The translations under genes were made by a program, and so were the position numbers. 5,571 nt of DNA from Acidobacteriaceae bacterium (GTDB lineage: Bacteria; Acidobacteriota; Terriglobia; Terriglobales; Acidobacteriaceae): NCBI GenBank assembly GCA_003164255.1, contig PLST01000366.1:5024-10594 (forward strand), written 5' to 3'. Under the pieces are notes generated by a model, which was given only the letters and a program-made list of their open reading frames with translations, ran no database searches and was not told the origin of the DNA. Each line of letters opens with the position of its first letter. The first letter of the stretch is position 1. Below, in pieces: positions 1-5,439 of this stretch.

Positions 1-2280
1 GCCGGCGCAAAAGTTCCCGGTGACCGCTGGATGGAGATTGATCTTTACTGGTTTGACCAGTCCGACATAGCCGGCTCGGTAGCCTGCTTCTGGGACCGCT
101 TCGCACCCCTCTACAGAAACATTCGAGGCGATCGCGGACTGATCCTCAACGTCGGCTGGACGGTCGGCTACATCATGGAATGGACGGGCGACCCGGAACA
201 GCAGATCAGCCTTCCCGCCGGAACCGGTCAGCAACCCTGGGTGAAGGAATCGGCCCCTCTGGCGGGAAGCACCGATGAGCGCAACCTCGCCTGGAAACAG
301 CGTTTCGCCACGCCCATCATCGTCACGCGGTCGGGCTACGGGAAATGGACCTATGCGAATCTGCGCCATCTCACCGACGCCTTGCGTTCCGAGGCCGCCA
401 AGCGGGGAATTGCCGGCTTCAAGGTGGGCAGCCTGGCTTACGCTTGGGACGATGCATACGGCGAAATCGCGCCCTGGGCAAAACGCCATCCTGAGGCATT
501 CAGCACCTGGCAATTTACCAGGGACGGACTGAAGCAGAGCGGAAAGTACTTCGATCCCGCTGTCACGCTGCATCGAGATGCATCCCGGCTGGGAGGACTG
601 CCCAACGGAATCGCCGAGGGCATGCCCGTGCCCGACGCATTTGCCGCGCAGTGGGGAAGCCTCTCCAAAGCTGCGGGACTTGACGCCATGATGTTTCGCG
701 ATTCTTTCGGCATGCCTGTTCCCTATCAAAGGGCCGGCCCCGATGGCCTCCTGGAGCCGTCTCCTGAGGCCATCGAGCGGCGCACTAGGGCAACCTCCGC
801 GCTCATCCGCGAAACCAAAACCGCCAATCCGAAGGCCATCGTCATGATGTACTCAAACGCCGCCAGCGCGCTTGGAGACTGGCGATGCAACGGTCTTGAT
901 CTGGAGCGGATTGCCAGGGACGGATTTCTGGACGTGTGGGTGGATCAAACCTGGGCCGGGGCCTGGAACGAAGTGGGCGTCCGCCACAACTCATTCTGGA
1001 ATAACCCCGCCCTCGGTTGGACCTACCAGCTTGCCTACACGCTCATGCATGCGGCCATCCTCGCGGGCACGCGCGTCAAGCACTATCCATTGGTTGAAAC
1101 CTTCGATGCCTGGGAGTCCTGGGATGTGTTGCACACCGTACCCGAGCGCCTTCGCTGGGGCATCTGGGCCTACTCCCATGCATCGGTTAAGACGCCGAAA
1201 GGCATCAAGGTTCCCGACGGGTCCTACATCTCCTGGGCTAACCAGGGCAAGCGCCTACTCAGCAGCGACGATGTCGCCTTCCTGAACACCAACATAAGTG
1301 AGGCTGTGATCGATGCGCACAACATCACTGAGGTCTACGGTCCTACGCTCGTCTACGCGCGCAGCGCGGCGCAGTCGCAAGCCGAGCACGCCCGTCCCGA
1401 TCAAGATGCAAAGGAGTGGCTGGATGAACAGGTTGGGTCGATCATCAAGTGGCCGGTTCCTGTCTCCTCTGTTACGCGAATTGAGTGGCTGTCGCACGTC
1501 TCTTCTGACATGTTTCTTGTGGGCGCAGTCTCTCACCTCACAGCCGCGGAGAGCCGTGACATCCACGCACTGGCGCAACGCGGCGTACCCATTGCCCTGC
1601 TCGGCAGCCCCGCAGGCGGATTCGACCCCTCGTTGCGCGACCTGCTGGGATTAGAGAGCGACGATGCCAGATCGTCTCCGCCATCGACCATCAAGGCCAG
1701 GGTATCCAGCTTCGGAGCTTCCCTGGCACTCGGAGTGCCGGAGAATTTTCCGGTGCGTCAAGGCTTTACCAAAAACACGGCGGCACCCAATGTGAAACCC
1801 GTCTATTTCGTAGCAGACAGCCCGACGCTCGTGCTCAACCAAAGCCGCGAACTGCATTTGATGACCTGGGACCCACCCGAGTTCGCCGTTGAGTGGGACA
1901 CCAGGCTGCTCGATATCTGGCGTGGAAGCACGGCTCCCTACGTACTGGCAGCCTCCGCCGCGAACGCGTTGCTGGCCAACTCAGGCAGCTTGCATGCGTC
2001 GGCCATTGATTCGAATCAAACCGTAAATCTCATGGCCTGGCGAACTGCGGACGGCCGGGCTCACCTGATGTTCGGCAATCTTGAAGAGGGACTCAGCGAT
2101 GACGCGGACCTGAGCCGCAAGGTGACAATTGAACTGCCGGTCAAGTGGGGGAACCATCCCTGGAGCTCCGTCTGGACCGGAGCCACATTCAACCAGCAGG
2201 ACAATTCCATTCATGTCGATTTGGAACAGGCTCATTCGGCGCAACTTGTCTCACCCCGACGCGATGCTGGTCCGTTCTAA
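1..2280 (+). CDS. Glycoside hydrolase-like protein, 5' partial
   Basis: The reading frame is open from base 1 (the codons before the first ATG at 31 read AGAKVPGDRW) and that ATG has no Shine-Dalgarno, so the true start lies upstream. Numbering from the ATG, 749 residues are visible. Residues 1-400 are rich in Trp, Tyr and Asp and alternate strand-like segments (LILNVGW 37-43, AIVMMYSN 269-276, FLDVWVDQTW 299-308) with helices, as in a TIM barrel. Acidic candidates are D224 in MMFRDSFG, D305, E314 and E356 in HYPLVETFDAWESWD; catalytic residues cannot be assigned. Residues 490-540 (DMFLVGAV, then RGVPIALLGSP) resemble the GATase-like domain of GH42 beta-galactosidases. Residues 590-749 are beta-rich and end in a sandwich-like segment. 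This order fits a GH42-like enzyme acting on a plant or microbial glycan, but I do not recognise the exact family. No signal peptide can be judged because the N-terminus is missing. Coding status is firm; the function is inferred. Confidence 0.8.
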   Translation, partial: AGAKVPGDRWMEIDLYWFDQSDIAGSVACFWDRFAPLYRNIRGDRGLILNVGWTVGYIMEWTGDPEQQISLPAGTGQQPWVKESAPLAGSTDERNLAWKQRFATPIIVTRSGYGKWTYANLRHLTDALRSEAAKRGIAGFKVGSLAYAWDDAYGEIAPWAKRHPEAFSTWQFTRDGLKQSGKYFDPAVTLHRDASRLGGLPNGIAEGMPVPDAFAAQWGSLSKAAGLDAMMFRDSFGMPVPYQRAGPDGLLEPSPEAIERRTRATSALIRETKTANPKAIVMMYSNAASALGDWRCNGLDLERIARDGFLDVWVDQTWAGAWNEVGVRHNSFWNNPALGWTYQLAYTLMHAAILAGTRVKHYPLVETFDAWESWDVLHTVPERLRWGIWAYSHASVKTPKGIKVPDGSYISWANQGKRLLSSDDVAFLNTNISEAVIDAHNITEVYGPTLVYARSAAQSQAEHARPDQDAKEWLDEQVGSIIKWPVPVSSVTRIEWLSHVSSDMFLVGAVSHLTAAESRDIHALAQRGVPIALLGSPAGGFDPSLRDLLGLESDDARSSPPSTIKARVSSFGASLALGVPENFPVRQGFTKNTAAPNVKPVYFVADSPTLVLNQSRELHLMTWDPPEFAVEWDTRLLDIWRGSTAPYVLAASAANALLANSGSLHASAIDSNQTVNLMAWRTADGRAHLMFGNLEEGLSDDADLSRKVTIELPVKWGNHPWSSVWTGATFNQQDNSIHVDLEQAHSAQLVSPRRDAGPF

Positions 2281-2310
2281 TGCGCTCCCGTTCAATCACC
2301 GCTTGTGACC

Positions 2311-2419
2311 GCTAGCCAAGCCCGGAACTCAGCCGACTGCGCGGCTAGCTGATAGCCGAAGGCTGAATCAGGCTCTCGTCTCTGAGACCTGCTATCGAAA
2401 GCAGGCCGGCAAAGCTGCC
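2311..2419. repeat. Cluster of short inverted repeats in spacer
   Basis: Five small inverted repeats lie in a row after the hydrolase stop: GCTAGCC (2311-2317) with GGCTAGC (2343-2349); AGCC-GAA-GGCT (2354-2364); GTCT-CTG-AGAC (2378-2388); CCTGCT-ATCGAA-AGCAGG (2388-2405); and GGCA-AAGC-TGCC (2408-2419). The third and fourth share base 2388. None is followed by a T-run, so this is not a standard intrinsic terminator. It may stabilise the 3' end of the hydrolase mRNA, assist factor-dependent termination, or simply be GC-rich spacer sequence. Confidence 0.4.
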
Positions 2420-2450
2420 AGGGTGTATCTTGGTGGGGATGCTTTTCCAC

Positions 2451-2478
2451 GGAACTTTCCCGCGCCATCGAGCGTAGG
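2451..2478 (+). promoter_or_regulatory. Candidate ECF-sigma-type promoter
   Basis: GGAACTT (2451-2457) matches the -35 element used by sigma-E and many other ECF sigma factors. It is followed, 17 bases after GGAAC, by CGTAGG (2473-2478), which resembles the CGT-type -10 element of ECF promoters. Transcription would begin near 2483-2486, giving a leader of under 20 bases that is nearly all ribosome-binding hairpin. No good sigma70 pair was seen nearby. Cell-envelope control would suit the exported product. The match is to short motifs and could be chance. Confidence 0.35.
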
Positions 2479-2484
2479 GATACA

Positions 2485-2499
2485 GAGAGGAGCCCTCTC
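2485..2499 (+). promoter_or_regulatory. Hairpin containing the ribosome binding site
   Basis: GAGAGG (2485-2490) and CCTCTC (2494-2499) form a perfect 6-bp stem with the 3-base loop AGC. The Shine-Dalgarno AGGAG (2488-2492) lies in the 5' arm and loop, 9 bases before the ATG at 2502. Folding would hide the ribosome binding site, so the element may lower or condition translation of the downstream gene. The complementarity is seen directly; the regulatory role is inferred. Confidence 0.5.
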
Positions 2500-2501
2500 C
2501 G

Positions 2502-3047
2502 ATGAAGCGAGCCTTCCTTTTCTCCTTCCTGGCAGCCGCCCTTGCACTGGCCGCCACGCCCGCCCGTGCCGATCAGGACGCCGTCCATTTCTTCAACGAC
2601 ATCAACGTCACCGCCGGAAACTCCGTCCATGACGCCGTCTGCATCCTGTGCAGCGTGCACGTTGATGGCGAAGTGAAAGGCGACCTCGTCGCCATCCTGG
2701 GCAGCATTCAGGTCAACGGCCACGCCGATCGCGATGCGGTCAGCATCCTCGGCGGCATCACCGTCGGCGACAACGCCTCCATCGACAGAGACACCGTGAG
2801 CATCCTCGGCCCCGTCCGTCTCGGCGAACACGCCACCATCGGACGCGATATGGTCACCATCATGGGCTCCTATCACGCTGCGCCCTCAGCGGGAGTGGGC
2901 CGCGAAAACGTCATCCAGCCCGGCATCTACCTGCCCCTGCCCGGCCTGATTCTCATCTTCATCCTCATCCTCATCGTGCGCGAGCACCGTGCCCACCGCC
3001 GCCGCCAACTCCTCCAGGCCTGGTACCAGGCCCAGCCCCACCCCTAG
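2502..3047 (+). CDS. Exported bactofilin-like repeat protein, membrane-anchored
   Basis: The 181-residue product starts with a clear signal peptide (basic MKR, hydrophobic 4-19, ARA at 21-23 before D24). Five tandem repeats follow at residues 44-60, 61-77, 78-96, 97-115 and 116-134, with the pattern D-x-V-x-I-L-G-x-V/I-x-V/L and a closing A-x-I-x-R in the later units. Such 17-19-residue repeats fit a right-handed beta-solenoid like that of bactofilins (polymer-forming cytoskeletal proteins). The first repeat has CILC (C47, C50) where the others have I-L/M-G. Residues 144-159 are a hydrophobic membrane segment, followed by the basic tail REHRAHRRR. The expected topology is a solenoid outside the cytoplasm tethered to the inner membrane with its basic tail inside. 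Classical bactofilins are cytoplasmic, so this is a related but distinct form; a scaffold or envelope role is only a guess. The start is supported by AGGAG nine bases upstream and by the signal peptide. The gene stands alone. Confidence 0.85.
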   Translation: MKRAFLFSFLAAALALAATPARADQDAVHFFNDINVTAGNSVHDAVCILCSVHVDGEVKGDLVAILGSIQVNGHADRDAVSILGGITVGDNASIDRDTVSILGPVRLGEHATIGRDMVTIMGSYHAAPSAGVGRENVIQPGIYLPLPGLILIFILILIVREHRAHRRRQLLQAWYQAQPHP

Positions 3048-3072
3048 CGGCTGCCCGCAACCGCCTAAATGT

Positions 3073-3118
3073 GGGTGCCCCATCCTCGCCACGTCTTTGT
3101 TTTCGTGGCTAGGGTGGG
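3073..3118. repeat. REP-like imperfect stem-loop
   Basis: CCCATCCTCGCCACG (3079-3093) pairs with CGTGGCTAGGGTGGG (3104-3118) over 15 positions with one mismatch and one G-T wobble, around a 10-base T-rich loop. It begins with GGGTGCCCC (3073-3081), which recurs at 4420-4428 at the head of the other palindrome, and GGAAAGAAC occurs beside both. It sits about 30 bases after the stop of the bactofilin-like gene and may protect or terminate that transcript, although no T-run follows the stem. Its style suggests a dispersed genomic repeat family. Confidence 0.6.
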
Positions 3119-3240
3119 AAAGAACCAGTTCCCCCTCGAGCCTTTTCACTCCTTCATTCCCCCTTACGAAATGGCTGTGCCCCTCGCAGTTTCTTCGCGA
3201 TGAGTGGGCGGGCTGCGCCGGCCGCCCTCAAGCCCTTTGG

Positions 3241-3261
3241 TCCCTATTCCCTGTTCCCTGT
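3241..3261 (+). repeat. Heptamer tandem repeat, three units
   Basis: Three consecutive 7-bp units read TCCCTAT, TCCCTGT, TCCCTGT. They lie in noncoding, pyrimidine-rich sequence. Such short tandem heptamers can vary in copy number by replication slippage. No function is suggested by the surroundings. Confidence 0.6.
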
Positions 3262-3310
3262 TTCACCACTCCAGGCCTTGACTGAAGTACTCTTCTCGAA
3301 GACGCTGAGC

Positions 3311-3421
3311 ATGATGATGATCGTCTTCAAATTCGCCGGGCCGCCCCTGAGGATGCCAAAGCCGCTCGTCCGATCCGCCGCCGAGTTGCTCAACGCGGTT
3401 TACGGAGAAGTGGAACCGTGA
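3311..3421 (+). CDS. Doubtful 36-residue ORF overlapping next start
   Basis: From the ATG at 3311 the frame encodes 36 residues ending NAVYGEVEP. Its TGA stop (3419-3421) overlaps the GTG start of the SDR gene at 3418 in the arrangement GTGA, typical of translationally coupled genes. About 80 percent of its third codon positions are G or C, as expected for coding DNA here. Against it, there is no good Shine-Dalgarno (a weak purine stretch GAAGACGCTGAG precedes it), no recognisable domain, and the frame extends upstream to 3200 through the heptamer repeat, which looks noncoding. It could be a small coupled leader peptide, the relic of a longer gene, or chance. Confidence 0.25.
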   Translation: MMMIVFKFAGPPLRMPKPLVRSAAELLNAVYGEVEP

Positions 3422-4398
3422 CCGGACGCCCCCTTCGCATCGTTCTGCCCGGCGGCAGTGGACACGTGGGGCAAATGCTCGCGCGCCATTTTCAGCTCGC
3501 CGGCCACCACGTCACCGTGCTCACCCGCTCGCCCTACTCCGCGTCCTGGCAGACCGTGCACTGGGATGGCGCGAATCCGGGCACATGGGTTGAAACCCTT
3601 GAAGGCGCTGACGTCTGCATCAACCTTGCCGGACGCAGCGTGAACTGCCGCTACAACCAGAAACACCGCCGCGAAATCTACGATTCGCGCATTGGAACCA
3701 CCGGCCTGCTCAGCCGCGTCATTACCTCGCTCCCCGCTCCGCCCCGCATTTGGATGAATATGTCCACCGCCACCATCTACCGCCATGCGCTCGACAAGCC
3801 GATGGATGAAGTCACCGGCGAACTGGGTGGCCGTGAGCTCATCTCACAACACAGGCACGCGCCCGAGACATGGGATTTTTCAGTTGGCGTCGCCAAAGAT
3901 TGGGAAGCTCTCTTCTTCGCCATCCCCACGCCACGCACACGCAAGATTGCCCTGCGCAGCGCCGTTGTCTTCAGCCCCACACCCGGCGGCGTCTTCGCCA
4001 TCCTGCTCAACCTCGTCCGCATCGGCCTGGGCGGGACCCAGGGCAATGGCCGCCAGTTCGTCTCCTGGATTCACGAGGCTGACTTTACCCGCGCCATCGA
4101 CTTCCTTATCGAGCACGATGACATCGCCGGCCCCGTCAACCTAGCTGCCCCCAACCCGCTGCCCAATCGAGAGTTCATGCAGGCCCTGCGCGACGCGTGG
4201 GAGATGCCCAACGGCATCCCCGCCCCCTGGCTCCTGCTCCAGATCGCCACTTTCCTCATGCGCACTGAACCCGAGCTGGTGCTCAAGAGCCGCCGCGTCG
4301 TCCCAGGCCGCCTGCTCCAGGCCGGATTCGACTTCGACTTCCGCAACTGGCAGGAAGCCGCAGACGATCTCGTCCGCCAATGGAAAAACAGGCCCTGA
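3418..4398 (+). CDS. TIGR01777-family SDR epimerase-like protein (YfcH-type)
   Basis: This 326-residue cytoplasmic protein is an extended short-chain dehydrogenase/reductase of the TIGR01777 (YfcH) family, of typical length (about 300). It shows the nucleotide-binding motif GGSGHVG (12-18), INLAGR (68-73), a likely active-site STATIY (116-121) with K160 in VAKDWE as a possible partner, the family signature GLGGTQGNGRQFVSWIH (203-219), GPVNLAAPNPLPN (238-250), and a DUF1731-like C-terminus (RRVVPGRLLQAGFDFDF, 292-308). The gap of 39 residues between Y121 and K160 is longer than the roughly 24 in E. coli YfcH as I recall it, suggesting a subfamily with an insertion (DEVTGELGG and following). 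The GTG start is chosen because the Rossmann motif follows at once, GGAG (3404-3407) is 10 bases upstream, and no earlier in-frame start is better. Substrate and pathway are unknown for the family; NAD(P) binding is expected from the motif. Confidence 0.92.
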   Translation: MTGRPLRIVLPGGSGHVGQMLARHFQLAGHHVTVLTRSPYSASWQTVHWDGANPGTWVETLEGADVCINLAGRSVNCRYNQKHRREIYDSRIGTTGLLSRVITSLPAPPRIWMNMSTATIYRHALDKPMDEVTGELGGRELISQHRHAPETWDFSVGVAKDWEALFFAIPTPRTRKIALRSAVVFSPTPGGVFAILLNLVRIGLGGTQGNGRQFVSWIHEADFTRAIDFLIEHDDIAGPVNLAAPNPLPNREFMQALRDAWEMPNGIPAPWLLLQIATFLMRTEPELVLKSRRVVPGRLLQAGFDFDFRNWQEAADDLVRQWKNRP

Positions 4399-4419
4399 GC
4401 AAGCTGGAAAGAACAGCGC

Positions 4420-4496
4420 GGGTGCCCCTGGTCCGGGGTCCCCAGGGACGGGTCTTCGTCCCTGGGGTGGTGATCCCTCGCGTTTGGGGACCAGGG
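4420..4496. repeat. Nested palindrome between convergent genes
   Basis: An outer stem CCCTGGTCC (4426-4434) with GGACCAGGG (4488-4496), a perfect 9 bp, encloses a perfect 11-bp stem CCCCAGGGACG (4440-4450) with CGTCCCTGGGG (4457-4467) and loop GGTCTT. The element starts with GGGTGCCCC, shared with the stem-loop at 3073. It lies between the 3' ends of the SDR gene (+) and the small secreted-protein gene (-), so it could act as a two-way transcript end or mRNA stabiliser. Neither strand shows a T-run. A dispersed REP-like repeat is the best description. Confidence 0.65.
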
Positions 4497-4549
4497 AATG
4501 AATGAAGCCCACCCAAAGAGCTGACAGCAGCCCAGACCCCACCCCACGC

Positions 4550-5008
4550 CTACGGCTTCGGCGTAATATCCGTCACCGGCAGATCCCAGTGTCCCAGCAG
4601 AATCTCAAACCGCCGCTGCTCTTCCTTTTGATAAGTAGCCTGATCCGGCCAAAGCTCCTTCATGAAAGCTTCTTCGTCGGGGTTCGACGTGGTCGCCGCG
4701 GTTGAATCCTTGAACCGAATCGTCACGCGGTAGTCCCACCGTCCGTCTTCAGTCGTGTGATACGCAGGCGTCTCGATCTTGACAGACAGGATTCGGCCGG
4801 TAGATTGAACCTTCTTCAACAGCGGGTAATGGTTCTTGAGAAACAGGCTGAGGAACTCCTGCTGGTGGCCCCATTGGCACTTGTAGTAGTACTCAACGGA
4901 ATATGGCTGACCGGCTCCTCCCTGCAGTGGCGCGCCCTGCGCCCTGAGCGGGACTGCAAGCGACAGGGTAAAAGCCATGGCGAGAACAGCGAGTAGGACC
5001 TTGCGCAT
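4550..5008 (-). CDS. Small secreted protein, predicted alpha+beta barrel fold
   Basis: The chosen start at 5008 gives 152 residues beginning MRKVLLAVLAMAF, a signal peptide with probable cleavage after A23 (PLRA before Q24). GGAGG lies 5 bases upstream of this ATG. The longer frame from 5071 would start upstream of the predicted -10 box and bury the signal peptide, so it is rejected. The mature part reads as strand (PYSVEYYYKCQ, 35-45), helix (46-70), strand (RILSVKIET, 72-80), strand (WDYRVTIRF, 91-99), helix (110-134), then a final strand near WDLPVTDI (141-148). This beta-alpha-beta-beta-alpha-beta order resembles dimeric alpha+beta barrel (Dabb/NIPSNAP-like) proteins, which is inference. 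I do not recognise a named family; it is probably exported to the periplasm or beyond. One cysteine (C44) remains in the mature form and there is no lipobox. It has its own promoter and is separated from the upstream regulator by a terminator. Confidence 0.85.
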   Translation of the reverse strand: MRKVLLAVLAMAFTLSLAVPLRAQGAPLQGGAGQPYSVEYYYKCQWGHQQEFLSLFLKNHYPLLKKVQSTGRILSVKIETPAYHTTEDGRWDYRVTIRFKDSTAATTSNPDEEAFMKELWPDQATYQKEEQRRFEILLGHWDLPVTDITPKP

Positions 5009-5013
5009 AAGAG

Positions 5014-5018
5014 CCTCC
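5014..5018 (-). promoter_or_regulatory. Ribosome binding site fixing the start at 5008
   Basis: The minus strand reads GGAGG here, 5 bases before the ATG at 5008. This is a near-ideal Shine-Dalgarno and decides between several in-frame ATGs (5071, 5038, 5023, 5020 and 5008). Confidence 0.75.
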
Positions 5019-5036
5019 ATCATTTTGGTTGCTGCC

Positions 5037-5064
5037 ATTGTAGCGTGAAGAGGTCGCACCTCAA
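5037..5064 (-). promoter_or_regulatory. Sigma70-type promoter for small secreted protein
   Basis: On the minus strand TTGAGG (5064-5059) and TACAAT (5042-5037) are separated by 16 bases. They match the TTGACA and TATAAT consensus at 4 and 5 of 6 positions. Transcription would start near 5030, giving a leader of about 22 bases that contains the GGAGG ribosome binding site. Confidence 0.55.
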
Positions 5065-5113
5065 CGGCCAAACAGGCCGCCTGAAAACTCTTGAGGCCGC
5101 GACGTTTTGAAAG

Positions 5114-5133
5114 GGCGCGGCTTTAGACGCGCC
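5114..5133. repeat. GC-rich palindrome
   Basis: GGCGCG (5114-5119) pairs with CGCGCC (5128-5133) around GCTTTAGA. A single change in the loop side (A5127 to C) would make the whole 20-mer a near-perfect palindrome, so this looks like a decayed copy of a repeat related to the neighbouring GGGCTTTAGCCC. Confidence 0.5.
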
Positions 5134-5155
5134 ATAAGCGGCGCAATACGAAGGT

Positions 5156-5239
5156 GGGCTTTAGCCCCTGAGAGATATTTTCCCCTGTCTGAACACAAAA
5201 GCAGGACTTTTTCAGCGGCCTGTTTAGCCCCTGAGGGAT
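5156..5239. repeat. Direct repeat TTTAGCCCCTGAG, two copies
   Basis: TTTAGCCCCTGAG occurs at 5160-5172 and 5223-5235, 63 bp apart, and the match continues for four more bases (AGAT against GGAT) with one difference. The first copy overlaps the perfect palindrome GGGCT-TT-AGCCC (5156-5167). These look like copies of a dispersed intergenic element rather than an operator for a known regulator. Confidence 0.6.
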
Positions 5240-5333
5240 GCTTTTTGACCTGAATGCTAGAACGCGACTTCTTTCGCAACCTAGAGAGCCCCGGCCCGAC
5301 AGCCTCTGCGCTTCCAAACGCGAGCACTCTCGC

Positions 5334-5381
5334 AAAAAAAGAACCCCGGCAGCACGCCTTTGAAATCATGCGGCCGGGGTT
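5334..5381 (-). terminator. Intrinsic terminator of the CRP-family gene
   Basis: On the minus strand AACCCCGGC (5381-5373) pairs perfectly with GCCGGGGTT (5350-5342), a further GCA/TGC pairing extends the stem inward past a mismatch, and the stem is followed by C and seven Ts (5340-5334). This is a classic Rho-independent terminator about 59 bases after the stop of the regulator gene. On the plus strand the stem has no T-run, so it acts in one direction. Confidence 0.9.
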
Positions 5382-5439
5382 GAGAGAGTGCCGAGCAGGT
5401 ATGAGCGGTATGAAATCACCGAACAAATAAGAGAAAGTC

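Larger units (their letters stand above)
3048..3417. other. Intergenic region with repeats and possible small ORF
   Basis: This 370-bp gap holds the stem-loop at 3073-3118, the heptamer repeat at 3241-3261 and the doubtful small ORF at 3311-3421. The pyrimidine-rich stretch between 3125 and 3200 shows no structure I can name. A TTGACT (3278-3283) resembles a -35 box, but no acceptable -10 lies 15-18 bases downstream, so the promoter of the SDR gene is not located. Confidence 0.6.
5065..5439. other. Intergenic region with palindromes, repeats and terminator
   Basis: No gene is supported in these 375 bp; the two minus-strand frames across them are interrupted by palindromes and the terminator and have no protein-like composition. 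The region holds the hairpin at 5114-5133, the direct repeats at 5156-5239 and the terminator at 5334-5381. A further small inverted repeat, GCGAG-CACT-CTCGC (5320-5333), abuts the A-run. Confidence 0.6.

Noticed and set aside
2292..2876. A 194-residue frame on the minus strand opposite the repeat protein, rich in Asp, Gly, Ala and Val
   Set aside because: Its low-complexity repeats mirror the sense-strand solenoid repeats, and it has no Shine-Dalgarno or domain. The plus-strand frame has a signal peptide and a membrane anchor.
3241..3261. Heptamer repeats as a possible CRISPR-like array
   Set aside because: The three 7-bp units are contiguous with no spacers.
3278..3306. TTGACT as the -35 box of a promoter for the SDR gene
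   Set aside because: The bases 15-18 positions downstream (around GACGCT) do not resemble a -10 box.
4071..4547. Long minus-strand frames opposite the end of the SDR gene
   Set aside because: They are antisense to a well-supported gene, run through the palindrome and have Arg/Ser/Gly-rich composition typical of shadow frames in GC-rich DNA.
5009..5071. Upstream extension of the small secreted-protein gene to an ATG at 5071
   Set aside because: That start lies upstream of the predicted -10 box, lacks a ribosome binding site and would put 21 residues before a normal signal peptide.
5061..5426. A 121-residue minus-strand frame between the regulator and the secreted protein
   Set aside because: It runs through the intrinsic terminator and the repeat cluster, and the encoded sequence (repeated LSGAK/PSGAK segments) reflects the direct repeats rather than a protein family.
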